Shown here: positions 49,401 to 61,829 of the stretch, piece after piece
Position numbering within the stretch: position 1 is the first letter of the stretch
Layout of the letters: each line of letters starts with the position of its first letter
Origin: Membranipora membranacea
Lineage: Eukaryota > Bryozoa > Gymnolaemata > Cheilostomatida > Membraniporidae
Length of the DNA: 64,000 nucleotides
Direction of reading: 5' to 3'
Assembly: GCA_914767715.1 (NCBI GenBank)
Contig: OU612071.1
Coordinates: forward strand, 27,897,681-27,961,680
Program-made: the position numbers and the translations under genes
The notes under the pieces: generated by a model
What the model saw: only the letters and a program-made list of their open reading frames with translations
What the model was told of the DNA's origin: nothing
Database searches by the model: none

Positions 49401-52400
49401 TATATTTTTCAGGGGGCTACATCAATGCTTCTGTTCTGCTTGCCACTCTTTCTATCCATAGCAGTGATAGTAGCCTTGGTTCATTCTCCTGAATTCTGCC
49501 TAATGAGTAGACAAGATGGGGACGAGTGTGAGACCACCCTCACCATAACCAAAGCTATAAGTGTGAACTGGCCATTGTTGATGGTTTTGGCCGGTTGGGT
49601 TTGGTCGTACAGGGTGCTCACCACAGCCAGTGAGTCACGGAACGACTTTAGGTGAGCCTAAGTCTATGTCTAAGTCTGAGTCAGCTTCAGGTATTTGGTG
49701 TTATTTTCTGAGTATGTATTTGTAAATTAGTAACCTTGAGATGTTGATGAATGGGCAGCCGTTTCAATACTGAAAATCTGAGGCTATTTCTTTGCTTATT
49801 TGCGTCAGTGTAGCAGAACCCTGGCTGTTATAACAACTGTTACAATGATCTTCTTTTCACTACAAGAGCAGACCTAAAATGTCATTTCTTTTTTTCAGTG
49901 CAATGCTGTTCTATAAAGCTGATAACTTTGCGGTTGGAATCTTGAGCGACGAATCCATCGTACACAAAGAGAAGACTCACACTCTCAGCGTGTCTAATTA
50001 TCTCCCTCTCTATAAAAAGGTAAACGCTGCCGGGATAAACTCATCACCATACAGTGAGGCAGCTGAGGGGGAGGAGGTAACTCCTAAAGTCTATCTTTGT
50101 GCGACCATGTGGCACGAGAACAGAGAGGAGATGACTCAGTTACTCACCTCAGCCCTGAAGTAAGTGTGCTAATAGTAAATACATAATGGGGGGTGTAAGC
50201 TATATTCCCAAGATGCAACTTTAGCCTACAATGCAGGAGAGAAGATCATGTTAATCTAGTATTAAGTTACGTTTTCATTTACCCAATCTCACTGGGAGAT
50301 ACAGAACATTTTATTGTGTCTGAAATCCTTTCATCTGACTTGGAGAAGCTTACATGCCCAGGACTGATGATCTCATACCATTCGTTAGTCTCGAAAATAA
50401 AAGTTAATTTTTAACTTTTGGTGGCTTAAGATTGTCTTCTCTACTAATACCAAGACACATGTCCAGTTTAATCCTGAAATTTAAAAATCTAGAAACTTCA
50501 CAGTTTTTGAGCTAATTACCATACACAAAATATTTAACTGCTCCTTTTTCTCCTTAGATTGGATGAATATCAGTGTATGAAGAAACAGACAACAGAGTTA
50601 CTCTCACACACAGAGCTGGATATCACAGATCCTGAGTACTTTGAGTTTGAGACTCATATAATGTTTGATGACGCGATGGCATGGGGAGACACAGCCGGAG
50701 AACGCAACGTCAACACTTTTGTGTCAGAGTTTGTAGAAATAGTGCAGGAGGTAGCTGTTAACCTCCATGGATTCAAATGTGAGTTCATGTATTATGAGAC
50801 AGCATAATGGATAGTACAAAATGACATACGATTATCAATGATTTGCCAATGACATGCTAACCATTGTGAGTGTCTACGACATGATAGCAGTTCCAAGTTT
50901 TTAGTTTATCTTTCTGCATGTTAGTTCTAAGTCAGCTACTGTGAATGCCCACAACAGCTTGATTTGGTATAAACTCTGAAGAACAATTGAGCTCTAAACA
51001 ATTGCCATGATCATTTTTACCTCTTTTTTGCAAGGTGGCTCTTATCTACCTATTATCTACCTATTATCTACATCTTACCCACGTATTGGTTACAGGTATG
51101 GTTGATCCGCCTCTGAAGTACCCCACACCTTACGGAGGACGTCTGGTGTTTACTCTACCGGGAGAGAATAATCTGGTTGTACATCTCAAGGATAAACTAA
51201 AGATTAGAAACAAGAAGCGCTGGTCAATGGTAAGCCGACCTCCACACCCACTGGTTTGTTTTTAGGTTGATTTCTCTACAACATTACTGGCATGCCCGTG
51301 GTTCCGGGAAGCAGGAGGCTTTGCCGCCCCTAGAAAGCTAAATAGAGTGGCCTTAAAACAATATTATTGAATAGTTTTTGGATGTGAAGTTTTTTGGCTT
51401 TGAGTTTGTATGAATCAGAGATCACATGACCTGCAATGAAGAAACATGACTTCCCTCCGCACATCTATAAAAACCTTCCACAGACAATAAGTTTCCTCTA
51501 TTGCGTTGGCCACTAAAGTTATATTAAATGTAATCACGGTTTCTTTTAAATCAAAAGTCGTTATTGTGTCTTGCTGGAAGTATATTCTTCAAATTTTCAA
51601 AGCAACATGTCAGTGGCGTTGTATGTTTTTTTAGCAGTGTGCATTAATTTACATACTATGAAATTATATTAAGATTTATAGAGTACATGTAACATTTGGT
51701 TGTATAGCAGTTTCCTCACATTATTATTGACCTGTTGAGGTATTTATGTGGTAAACGCTGAGGGTATACATTTTTAAGGATGATGATGGTATTTACCAGA
51801 TATTCCGGGGTGTGCAATCAGTTACTAGGATGTTCTTACACTTACATTCCTAGCATGTGTGTAGACATAGGTTGGCTGGGTGTGCAGGGTCCATATCAAG
51901 GTCATAGTTTTGTATATCTTGTAAAACCTGGCACGCCAGGAAGTCATGATAGTTTGCGATCCTTCAAAATTATAATCTTGGAAAGACCCTTGTTTGTTGG
52001 ACTCTTACCAAATTTTGATTTGATCCAAGAAGAAGATTATTGGACCTGATATTATTTCACTCCCTTGACCAGCTAAAATAATTCCACCTGGTCTTTTTTT
52101 GCAAATACAATAAAATTTTGATTGTAATTTTTAAGTTATCATTATTTTGAGGCATACTGCAATTCTAATATTACACGAAAGATGTACAAATACACCATTA
52201 TATCCGAAGGATTGCTCTAATAAGTTGCTCTCTTCCCATGATGATGACCGCCATGTTGTTTATATTACAGATACAGTATATGTATTACCTGCTGGGTTAT
52301 AAGCTTCTATCAGAGTATCCTGAGGACTACAATAAGCTTAGGTATCAGAAAATGCCTTGTAAGTATCACTCTGACCTACCATGCCTCTTTACTATCATCT

Positions 52401-55400
52401 CAACAAATCAAATCGTCGTCCATCGAAAAAATAACTAGCTGCTTTAGTTGTGACATTGCTACAACTTGGGTACAACCTTTGTAGGGCCTGGGTACAACCT
52501 TTGTCGGGCCTGGGTACAGCCTTGGTACATTATGGGTACGGCATAGGTACGCGCTTGCTACAGCCTCGCTAAAAACTCACTAAAATCTCCGGTCAGTTCA
52601 GTCAGTTCATTCACCGAGGCTATGTAAAGCTTCAATAAGCAGGTCAAGTTCTCCTCAACTGATAAAAGACTGCCCTCATAATATCAGTCAGTTTATTAGA
52701 CAAACAAACAGGTTGGACCCACTCTGATTGAAGTTTCTGCGTCAATAACCTCCTAATATATGTTATGCTTTACATACCAGGTAAAAATATGATATTGATA
52801 AGGAGACATCATTTTAACAGCACGTCAGTAAGATGTTTTTAAGCTGGTTGATGATCGGAAAAGTATATATCGGAGTTGCCCTTCATCTTCCCTTTTACTC
52901 CTCTATTTTAATATGATTGTTTCAATGAGCAGAAAAGTGTACATGATCAGTTAAAAGAATTGATATTATACTCGCAGTAGAACCCATATTTCTTATACTT
53001 AAACTTATATTTATTTACACTTGCAGGTAAGACACATATTTTTATATACTTGCAGGTAAGACGCGTATATCTGCCGATAACACATTCGTTCTAACAGTGG
53101 ATGGAGATACTGATTTTGAGCCTCAAAGTATACAGAAAATGTTGAATCAACTCAGAAATAACAAAGAAGTGGGTGTGGTCTGTGGGAGAATTCATCCAAT
53201 CGGGGAAGGTAAATTTAACAGGACAGGTAACAGATCAATCTTGAAGGTCATTCATTGCTGTGCTGATGGATTTATTCAACCTGGGTTTGATTGGGTAAAA
53301 ATAAAACCTTGGATTTTGCGTTATTGATGCATCCAAAGTTGCTTTTACAAAGCCTCAATCTTTTGATTAAGTTAGATTTGCACGATTTGACAGTAATAGC
53401 TAAGCAAAAGATGAAGTCGCGAAAGGTCAAAGTCCTCACCTTGTTGATCCTCACTTCATCCTGATGTGCTCAATGACATATTTTTGCCCTCATATCATTC
53501 TGAACATTCCTAATAACTGATTGATTAACACATTTTTTGCAGGTTGGCTTGTTTGGTATCAGAAATTTGAGTATGCGATAGCCCATTGGTTACACAAAAC
53601 AGCCGAGCATGTTATGGGGGTGGTGCTCTGTACCCCCGGCTGCTTTTCCATGTTTAGAGCCTCAGCTCTCATGGACAATAATATCATAAAGACATTCACA
53701 AGAGAGGTAACTATAATTGTCTTGAAGAATTAATCCCGAGGAAGTAGTTTGAGTTGTGTTTACATACATAAAGAGGCGACAATCCTAAATGAACAGGGTT
53801 ACTCGTATCACTTATCATAGTTTTATCAGGGGATTAAATGCTCATCATCATTCTAATAAATACCACTAATTTTTCCTAAAGTTCCATCCACTCTCACTCT
53901 CAAAATGCTCAGATCGTTTTTCGGCCATGACTTACACGATGGCTGAAAGCTCACCAAGCTATGACAATTTAATACTCGACACTAATATGACAGGATTATG
54001 TGATTTGACAGGTTAAGTGTGGACGTGACGCCTTACAGTACGAGCAAGGAGAGGACAGGTGGCTCTGCTCTCTAATATTCCAGCAGGGCCATAGATGTGA
54101 GTACACCCCTGACGCTTCAGCTTATACATTCGCTCCAGAAACGCTCAACGAATTCTTTAATCAGGTAAACATTAGCTACTATATTATAGTACAATAAAAC
54201 ACGATATTGTATACCCAAGAAATAAAAATTATTAGCTAGAACTAGCTCTGCTAGTTAGGTCATTATTCAAGCTACCATAATATATTATCAGACACCTTTG
54301 AAGATTGAATAGCAGCTCGAGCTTGGTCTAGATACTTTTAATAATATAAGCTACGGTAGCCATAAGTTTCACCAATCCAAGCTGAGAGAGAGAAAATTCA
54401 AAAATAAGATTTTGCAATCACATTTTTGTCAATCACTGACTGACTGATTTTGTAAAGTGAAATGGCTATCCGTAGTACGAGGACGCAACTGTATTGATAT
54501 GCCTATATTCGCTGGTTGTCATTTTTTTTGTCTTTCTCATGAACTCATTTTCTGGTGTCCTCATTATCAAAGGTCACAAATTTAATCCACATCGTTCCCC
54601 CACCGCCGATATCGATTGATGTTCCACTCTAATGCTTGGTTCACATTGTCCCAGATGACACTAGGATACCATCCCAGATGCTTATCCCAGTCACATTATA
54701 ACATTCATCCCAGATAGCCATCCCAGATAGCCATCCCAGATAGCCATCCCAGTCAATGTGAACCAGAAAATGACACAATCCCTGACTGTCTGGGTCCGTC
54801 TGGGATAGCATCGGGAAAGTTTGACGCTTACAAACCTTCCCGATGCTATCCCAGGCGGACCCAGATAGTCTGGGAAGACTGTCTGGGTCCGTCTGGGATA
54901 GCATCGGGAAGATCATCTGGGACAATGTGAACCGAGCATAAGTAACACCATAACAACAAGATAAAAGCTTTTGTATTCTAGTCACTTTGGTCACACAGAG
55001 TTCAGTGCATTATTCATAAAGATGAATGAATGACTTCTGTGATTGTTGTTTGTTTGACAGACTCCTAATTTCCCACAAACAAAACACATATTTGTCAGCT
55101 TTTTACCGGTGCCTTTCATAAATTTAAAACAACAGGTACCTGCATAACAAGAAAACATACAGCCCTCATTAAATCATGTCTGCCTCTTTAATTGACCAAT
55201 CATTGAGGTTTCATGACATCATCACACCACTTAAAGATGGTCTAGATACTTCTCAATACCAGAACGATCACAATACCAGCAGAAATATAGCTAGTCAGTG
55301 CTTGGAGGCGGTGAGGGGGAAGGGATAGAGCGGCATCAAATAGATGAAATTTACTAACTCAAATGAATCATTTCTTACAGTTATCAGATTGTCGATAGGT

Positions 55401-58400
55401 TACAACTTTGTACCCTGCGTATAAAATGGTAAGTGGGAGTTAAAATAGCTATTTTTATTTAGTGACAAAATAATATAAATAGCCTGAATCAGATTTGAAA
55501 TCTGTACTCAAATTAAACATATTTTATTTGCTTTCAGAGACGACGTTGGGCTCTGTCTACTGTGGTGAATCACCTTGATCTCCTAATAAAATGGAGGAAC
55601 TCATATCTCAAAAACAGGGACATATCATTGGTCTATGTATTCTTCGAAGCGATGCTCTTCCTCACGACGATACTGGGCCCAGCCTATGTACTGTTAGTGC
55701 TAGCCTACGCCAACTTTCTGGTGAGTAGACGGTATAACATACTCAGCATGGTGCTGAGATAGATACTTATTTCATACCTAAGTATTAGACCTAACCGTAG
55801 TGTGCTCTAACCGTGTTTGACATGTGCTCTAGTGATGGGAGACATGTGCACTCTTCGTGTCTGCGTTCTAAAATAAATTTCTGATGGTCGAGCAGCCCTC
55901 ATTTTACACATTTATGAGAATCACGGTTGACTTGACATTGGGGCCTGGTACTTGTATACCTGGCAAGCTATGTAGAATGTCAGTGTTCTACACCATAAGG
56001 TCATGTTAGATAAAGATAGTCTGACATTCATCCAAAACACATGGCTGCCCAGTCCAAAACAACTATAAACTGCTAGCATAGGATCTAAGACTAAATATTC
56101 TTATATCCATGTTTAACACCGTCAAGCAACTTGTAATTTACCAGTTACATGATTACTTTGTGCATATAACAGGTATTCGGTATGGAGTTACATCTATCTT
56201 ATGCTGCCGCGATAGCTCCACCCCTAATATATAGCGTCATGTGCTGTCTCACTAATATGAAGGTTCAGGTACGGATAGCTCAGATCATGTCTATATTCTA
56301 CGGCTGTATCATGGGGAGTTATCTTATCTGGAACCTGTTTGTAGCTGTGGAGTATAACAAGCTATCATCTCTCGGCATACTCATGTTCTGTAAGTCGGGC
56401 GTCACAGTCCGCCCTCCCCTCTTTCCCTAATACGGAACTCTGGCACCCAAATATATCTTGATCATAATAGATTATTGTAACCATTTATGATAATAATTCA
56501 ATACAGTTCTGTGCTAGAACTAATCCAACACGAATATCAACTAGCATCAACTAGATTATTAATAACTCAACTGAGAGCAACTTCTATCAGAGACCAAAAT
56601 AATATCAGGCTACCTGGATGAGTTGCGTTAAATCGTAGCCGCCAAGTGCAAAATCATCGCTCGATGACATTGGCAATGAATGATATGTACTTTTCATATT
56701 TTAGTGCTAGGGTGCGTGTTTGCCCTTACTGCAATACTTCACCCTCGAGAGATTACAGATATCCTCCCCCTCTCCCTATACTACCTGCTCATACCGACTA
56801 CATACATGATACTGATGATATACTGTGTGTTTAATCTGGACAATGTGAGCTGGGGTACAAGAGAAGTGGTGGATAAGAAGAAGAAGGAAGGGGGTGATAA
56901 TGGTGTAGTCAGAGATGATCTCGTCAATCCGAGCTGGGCTGAGAGTAAAGCTCTTGATTCATTCCAGGTACCTACCAGCATATCACCTGCTGAATATGTG
57001 TGCAGATATACTCTCTGTGTGCAGATATACTCTCTGTGTGCAGATATACTCTCTGTGTGCAGATATACTCTCTGTGTGCAGATATACTCTCTGTGTGCAG
57101 ATATACTCTCTGTGTGCAGATATACTCTCTGTGTGCAGATATACTCTCTGTGTGCAGATATACTCTCTGTGTGCAGATATACTCTCTGTGTGCAGATATA
57201 CTCTCTGTGTGCAGATATACTCTCTGTGTGCAGATATACTCTCTGTGTGCAGATATACTCCCTCTCTCTGTGTGCAGATATACTCTCTGTGTGCAGATAT
57301 ACTCTCTGTGTGCAGATATACTCTCTGTGTGCAGATATACTCTTTGTCACATTTGTGGCATATCTCCATAGAGTCATTATATACTCTATGCATATATCTC
57401 AGTTTTGATTACAGCCAGCACCTTGTGCTGTTAATGAAGCTATATATACCATCATATTTAGCGTCAAATTGCAACAAACCAATTTGAAATAACCTCTCAG
57501 CAAGTTCATTATGATATTTGCCTATTTTTATTGTTGTTCTCCCGTTTGCTGGCAGTGCCTTTCCGATGGGGTATGAACCAATTGAAATCCAAGCAACTTT
57601 TACCTGACTTTCCAATGAGATTTTTTGTGAGTGAGTGAGACCTTCACACGGATATTTTTTCTACAATTGACAGAAGCTCACAGTTTAATGAATGATAACA
57701 ATATCATGTTTGTGTATAACTGTTGTATTCTGGGAAGGTTTTAGTTGTTAACATTTCATCAATCTTTCAAACAGATGGAATATTTGGATGAGAATGAGAT
57801 AATATTTTGGAAGCGTCTGATTGGCCGATACCTGGAGCCTCACGCACATACTGAGGAGACTAAAGAAGCGCTCAAGGTAGAGTAATTACATTATGTATAG
57901 TGTTATAATATAGGGAGCCCTGTAAGATGTGGAGCCCTATAAGATATGGAGCCCTGTCAACGAGTTCACTCAGGTCTCCTAAAAGTCCCAGGGCTCTAAC
58001 TGTGCCCCTAACAACAACTCTTAGACTTGTATGACTTGCTATCATCTACAGTAAACAAGAAATAGTGAAAGCAAGGAGTAAGGAAGAAAGGAGATGCAAC
58101 AGCCATGTGTTGATTAATGTTGTCTCGGTATCAGAGAGTTATCCCATCCTGTCAAGTAGTGTTTTATTATATACACTTTATTATGAAAGAGACTGAAGCC
58201 ATTTTTGATGCATCTCCTTTCCTTTAACTCTTTTGGGAAAAGGATGGTGAGACTGGAGGAAAAACCACTTTAAATGGGAATATTTGATAAGAACACTCTT
58301 TTTGAAAATAGTGAGTTTATTTTCGGAAACGGCAGCCGTTACATGAATATCGATGCCAGTCTGGTTAGTGGAAATATTGTGTGTGGTAAGCTCTAAGACT

Positions 58401-61324
58401 CCAGATAGCCGATTCATTTACTAGGATCTAATTGAACTTCAGTGCCTGTGATCTTCAGTCTGAGACTTGAAAGCCAGACCGTGCTGATAGTGTGTATATT
58501 TATATTCACAGTCTGATCTGAAGTCTCTTAGAACTAAGTCTATAGTGGGATACTTTTTACTGAATGGATTTCTCCTCTACACATTCTATATGATGCAGAA
58601 GTACTCAGGAAGCCTACATATCGGGGGAGATGACTCCGGAGATACTGTCGAACCTGTCGGTCAGTATATCAAAAAGAAAAACTGATTTCATTAGTCTTGT
58701 TTGGGACCTGGAGTAACTCTCGAGCAGGCTCATCACTAGGCCCCGTACTTTCTTATTGCCGTTACTCTCAGGCTATATTTTTTTTGCCCTCCTAAATTAA
58801 CCTCATGCTTTGAAGTCAATAAATATTTTACTTAGCAGCTTGTAGGATAAGATTTCCCTGGCAGCATATTTGTATTGATATCTACTGGGTCTATTCGATC
58901 CCGATATCTACAGGGTCTATTCGATCCCTATCTTGTTGATGAAAGCACTAAATGTTAAACATTTTCCAACCTGTCAGCCTATGTTACCAATTTTCCTTCT
59001 TTGTTATGCGAATATTTGAGGAAACAGCGATAACCAATTTTCATTTGTTGGTCCTCTGTCAGCAATCTACCAATTCTAGATCTAGCTAGATAACAGTTCT
59101 CCAATAAAAGCAATTTCAACCACCCTTAACATGAGGCATCGAAGGCTCAAAATTAATACCAAGTTGGAAGTAATTCAGTTGTGTAGGTAGGAGACTTTTC
59201 ACATAATAAATGATGTGCGTGGTGATGTAGTAAATGTATTATATTATTGTTTCTCTCAGCCCTGATGTGTGTGGTGATGTTTGGACTCCTGGTACTCGCT
59301 CAGTTTGTCTGTCTCATATGGCAGAGATTAGCTCAAATAACAAAGGGATGTGCAGCTAGGCTCAAACTTAGACACAGTTCTGTAGATGAAGTACATCCAG
59401 ATATATACACAGCTAAACAAGTCGTCGAACATCTCAAGAAACTCAAGCTAGCAGGTCAAAACAGTATATCATTCTCTATAACCCATTGAAAATATTCACT
59501 TTTGTCGATGGGAGTAGATCATGTTTGATCCATTTTATTCTGCATTCATGGAAACACCAATTTAACCCGCCAGCCACATGCACAGGCTTGACCGGCAGCT
59601 GCAAGAGGAAGCAACTTCAAATGCAAGCAAATATGTTCACTCATTATCTAACAACAGATGATATTTTGCAGATTACCGTATAATAATTTGATTGTCAGCA
59701 TTATTTATGTGAAGACAACCCCCATCACACTTGTGCAATCCTACTTGTGCAATTATACTTGTGCAATTATATTTCAAGTTAATATACCCCATGTAAGTAA
59801 ATTATAGCTGGAATTTGGTTTAGCTATTTAGGGAGAAACTTACCCTTAGGTGGGATGTTAAAAAGTGTGAAAACGTTATGTTAGCTAGCTTTAAACTGAG
59901 CTATAACCAGCCTGCCCAAATAGAGATTTTCCTTCTCTGAATATTTTACACCTATACGGTAATACACTTAGCTGAACATCACCTTCTAATAAGCTGCAAT
60001 ATGGTATATAACCAGTTGGGTGGGTCTGTTTTGCCTGAGCCTGCACTTCTCCATAATTTAGAAATGCTTCATAATAATCTAAATACGGACATATTTTAAT
60101 ATATTATAGCTCTGTCTCCACCCTGGCGGAGTCAATTTTTCGATGTCAGATGAGCTCATCATTTGTAAAGGCTTAAAATAAAGGGTAGCTGATATTTAAT
60201 CAATCTGATTACTTAACACAAACTCCCGGGCTGGTGGAAAATGTTGGTAGCTAACATTATATCACCCCCAAATGAATGAGCTACTTATTAAGCAGAGGCC
60301 ACATGATCGTGAAAATCTCCACTAATTCTTGCAAATTTAATTTTGTACGAATAGTTGTACGGATTTGCTCAGGCTCGACTATCTCCTCATATTTATTCAA
60401 TTTGATACCCCATTAGTCATTGTATCCTTTCTCCCTCTTGCTCCAGGTCCAAATCAATGAGAAGCTCCACATATTGATCAACCATTCCATCTTTTTAACC
60501 AAAGTTGTTTACATAGATATGGCCGTGACTCAATCCAATCAATCAAATCAATTATATCCAATAAACGCCGTTACCAGATGAGAGACACGCATTATTTGAA
60601 ACCTCCATCAAACAATTTTCTCTGCAATCTTTCTATAATTTTCAATAGCCTTCCGCAACATATCAGGTCTGCTAAAAATTTAAAGTCATTCCAAAAATAT
60701 GCATTTATGTATTTCATGTCTAAGACATAACCATTTTCATTGTCAGTCTTTATCTTCCATATTTCTTCGTTATTTATTTATTCCATATTTATTTTTTGTA
60801 TTATTTTGGCACAATAGGAAGAACATCATTTTAATGATGAAGACTGCTTGTCAATAGACGTTTGAAAAAAAAAAATCTGACAGCCAGTCAGATAACATTT
60901 CCTGAAAATTTACACGATTTTGTTTCGTGCATGGTGAACATCCAACGTTTCACGAAATCGTGGGAATCCCTATTTGTACGAAAGTATTCGTGAATAATTT
61001 ATATGAATCGTGAGAAATCAACCAAGTGTGGCCTGTCCTTTACTCTGCTAAGGTATGTAGAAGAGGGACAGAAACATCTATAGATATTGACTGCTACTTT
61101 ATTTGTTGTATTTGATATTAACTGTTACTTCTTTCGTTGTAGGCACTGGTCTGAAGAAGGTATTCTCAGAGCGTTCTATGAATACAGACCTGACAGATAA
61201 AATAGAGAATATAACAGACCTGCTAGCCTCAGAATCTAAACAAAAGAGAACTAGTCGTCCTAACAATCGCCATAGCAACAAGAAGAAACACCAGACTATA
61301 AACGATAAACTGATGGATGTTTGA
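40568..61324 (+). CDS. CHS: Chitin synthase, 24 coding exons, 1407 residues
   Basis: Makes chitin from UDP-N-acetylglucosamine at the plasma membrane. Exons: 40568-40813, 43039-43129, 44840-44974, 46316-46478, 47194-47395, 47534-47662, 48061-48316, 48680-48816, 48988-49149, 49413-49651, 49899-50159, 50558-50778, 51096-51229, 52271-52358, 53056-53208, 53543-53706, 54012-54164, 55538-55720, 56173-56389, 56705-56967, 57775-57876, 58512-58659, 59260-59454, 61143-61324. Every junction keeps frame. Layout: polar Ser/Lys-rich N-terminus (1-210), membrane segments (about 235-585), glycosyltransferase-2 domain (about 640-985) with VDGDTD (D837, D839, D841), GEDRW (941-944) and Q978-RRRW, then more membrane segments with WGTRE (1161-1165) and a basic tail. 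Length fits animal chitin synthases. No myosin head is fused, unlike the molluscan shell-associated form. Exons 22 and 23 use weaker donors (GTCAGT, GTCAAA). Confidence 0.95.
43880..44140 (+). other. Intron 2 AT-rich segment, possible LINE debris
   Basis: Open frames in 43361-44504 show no convincing family. A stretch ending KSFRGCYTKQLRKKYL faintly resembles a LINE C-terminus, but is not enough to call. Confidence 0.2.
45943..46052 (+). repeat. 15-bp minisatellite in intron 3
   Basis: About six tandem units of GAGTATACTTAGTCT, near-palindromic inside (AGTATACT). Confidence 0.9.
46500..46720 (-). mobile_element. tRNA-derived SINE in intron 4
   Basis: The minus strand begins near 46715 with GGTAGCTTAGTTTGTTATAG (box A) and has GGGTTTGAATCC (box B) at about 46655-46667, then a body including GGCCCCCAGGTATGC. 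Clear tRNA head, not a functional tRNA. Confidence 0.7.
49899..55720 (+). CDS. CHS: Chitin synthase catalytic domain (exons 11-18)
   Basis: In order: KVYLCATMWHENREEMTQLL (start of the GT2 fold), FETHIMFDDAM, KKRWSM-IQYMYYLLGY, VDGDTDFEP (UDP and metal-binding acidic residues), GWLVWYQKFEYAIAHWLHKT, CTPGCFSMFRASAL (acceptor region), YEQGEDRWLCSLIFQQG (catalytic Asp) and QRRRW, split exactly between exons 17 and 18. All diagnostic chitin synthase residues are present, so the enzyme should be active. Confidence 0.95.
52440..52560 (+). repeat. GGGCCTGGGTACAACCTTTG minisatellite in intron 14
   Basis: Three to five degrading units of about 20-23 bp; later units read GGGTACAGCCTTG and GGGTACGGCATAGGTAC. 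Confidence 0.75.
53019..53062 (+). repeat. Duplicated splice acceptor before exon 15
   Basis: ACTTGCAGGTAAGAC occurs at 53019-53033 and again at 53048-53062. Only the second acceptor keeps the reading frame; the first would add 29 nt and shift it. Confidence 0.85.
54633..54938. mobile_element. Harbinger-like MITE in intron 17
   Basis: The 306-bp element has 26-bp terminal inverted repeats with one mismatch, beginning TGCTTGGTTCACATTGTCCC on the left and TGCTCGGTTCACATTGTCCC on the complement of the right. It is flanked by TAA on both sides (54630-54632 and 54939-54941), as expected of PIF/Harbinger. Inside are four CATCCCAGATAGC-type units and an inner inverted pair around GATGCTATCCCAG. Confidence 0.85.
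56173..61324 (+). CDS. CHS: Chitin synthase C-terminal membrane region and tail (exons 19-24)
   Basis: Encodes the hydrophobic spans after QRRRW (LSYAAAIAPPLIYSVMCCL, IFYGCIMGSYLIWNLFVAV, ILPLSLYYLLIPTTYMILMI), the conserved NVSWGTRE, a charged cytosolic loop (KKKKEGGDNG), the FWKRLIGRYLEP stretch, two more spans (GYFLLNGFLLYTFYM and ALMCVVMFGLLVLAQFV), and a basic tail KRTSRPNNRHSNKKKHQ. This is the usual post-catalytic arrangement, thought to form the chitin translocation path. Confidence 0.9.
56998..57342 (+). repeat. 17-bp minisatellite in intron 20
   Basis: About 20 units of TGTGCAGATATACTCTC, starting 31 bp after the exon-20 donor, with one irregular unit near 57260. Long frames on both strands here are repeat artefacts. 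Confidence 0.97.
60375..60905 (-). repeat. Dispersed repeat, interrupted by a LINE fragment
   Basis: Reverse-complement match to 31362-31550 in two blocks (60375-60570 and 60880-60905), in intron 23 of the chitin synthase. Confidence 0.8.
60575..60877 (+). mobile_element. 5'-truncated LINE insertion with poly(A)
   Basis: The plus frame reads NSLPQHIRSAKNLKSFQKYA followed by FMYFMSKT and a stop, the usual end of a LINE polymerase (N-x-LP-x-x-I/R...F-K). An untranslated tail and an 11-12 base A run near 60866-60877 follow. It sits inside the dispersed repeat, so it is younger than that copy. Confidence 0.7.
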
Positions 61325-61790
61325 GGAAGTATTTACAGTTTTTCCGTGGCGTTGTGATTTTGTTTGACCTTTGCCCCTGAGGTAGCACAAGCTGTAGAGA
61401 CAGTACATGGCTAGTTGTGTATCTAAGTTCTCAGGCTAGACACACTAAATGCAATGTGTCGACCTGCTCTCCCATACGACCGACTAGTAGTTAATCAGTT
61501 TTACATCCGAGGTCACATAACCAGTGATGATATGCAGTAGGACATAAAAGTTATTTGACGATAATTTATTGCATCGGACCAGTTTTGTGCTTAAGAATAT
61601 GGAAACAAGTTGAAATGTTATGACCTCACAGGAGAATCTTGATTCCCCTGTTGACAGGTTCAAGGTTTCCCTCCGCTGAGCCTGACCTTGACCTTGACAC
61701 CATTTGATATTACGTTCTTTTACATTTGTCGGTAATACTTCAGTATTTGTTGGCAGCACAGAAGTAACTTGCACAATGTTCTATGTACTC

Positions 61791-61796
61791 AATAAA
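61791..61796 (+). terminator. Polyadenylation signal of chitin synthase
   Basis: AATAAA lies 467 bp after the stop codon, in a T-rich context (ATGTATCTTTTAAATATTTTT) that fits cleavage shortly after. Confidence 0.65.
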
Positions 61797-61829
61797 TGTA
61801 TCTTTTAAATATTTTTATTATTATTAAGC

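Noticed and set aside
56680-57487. Long overlapping frames with SLCADILSVCRY repeats
   Set aside because: Produced by the 17-bp minisatellite; only 56705-56967 is real coding sequence (chitin synthase exon 20).
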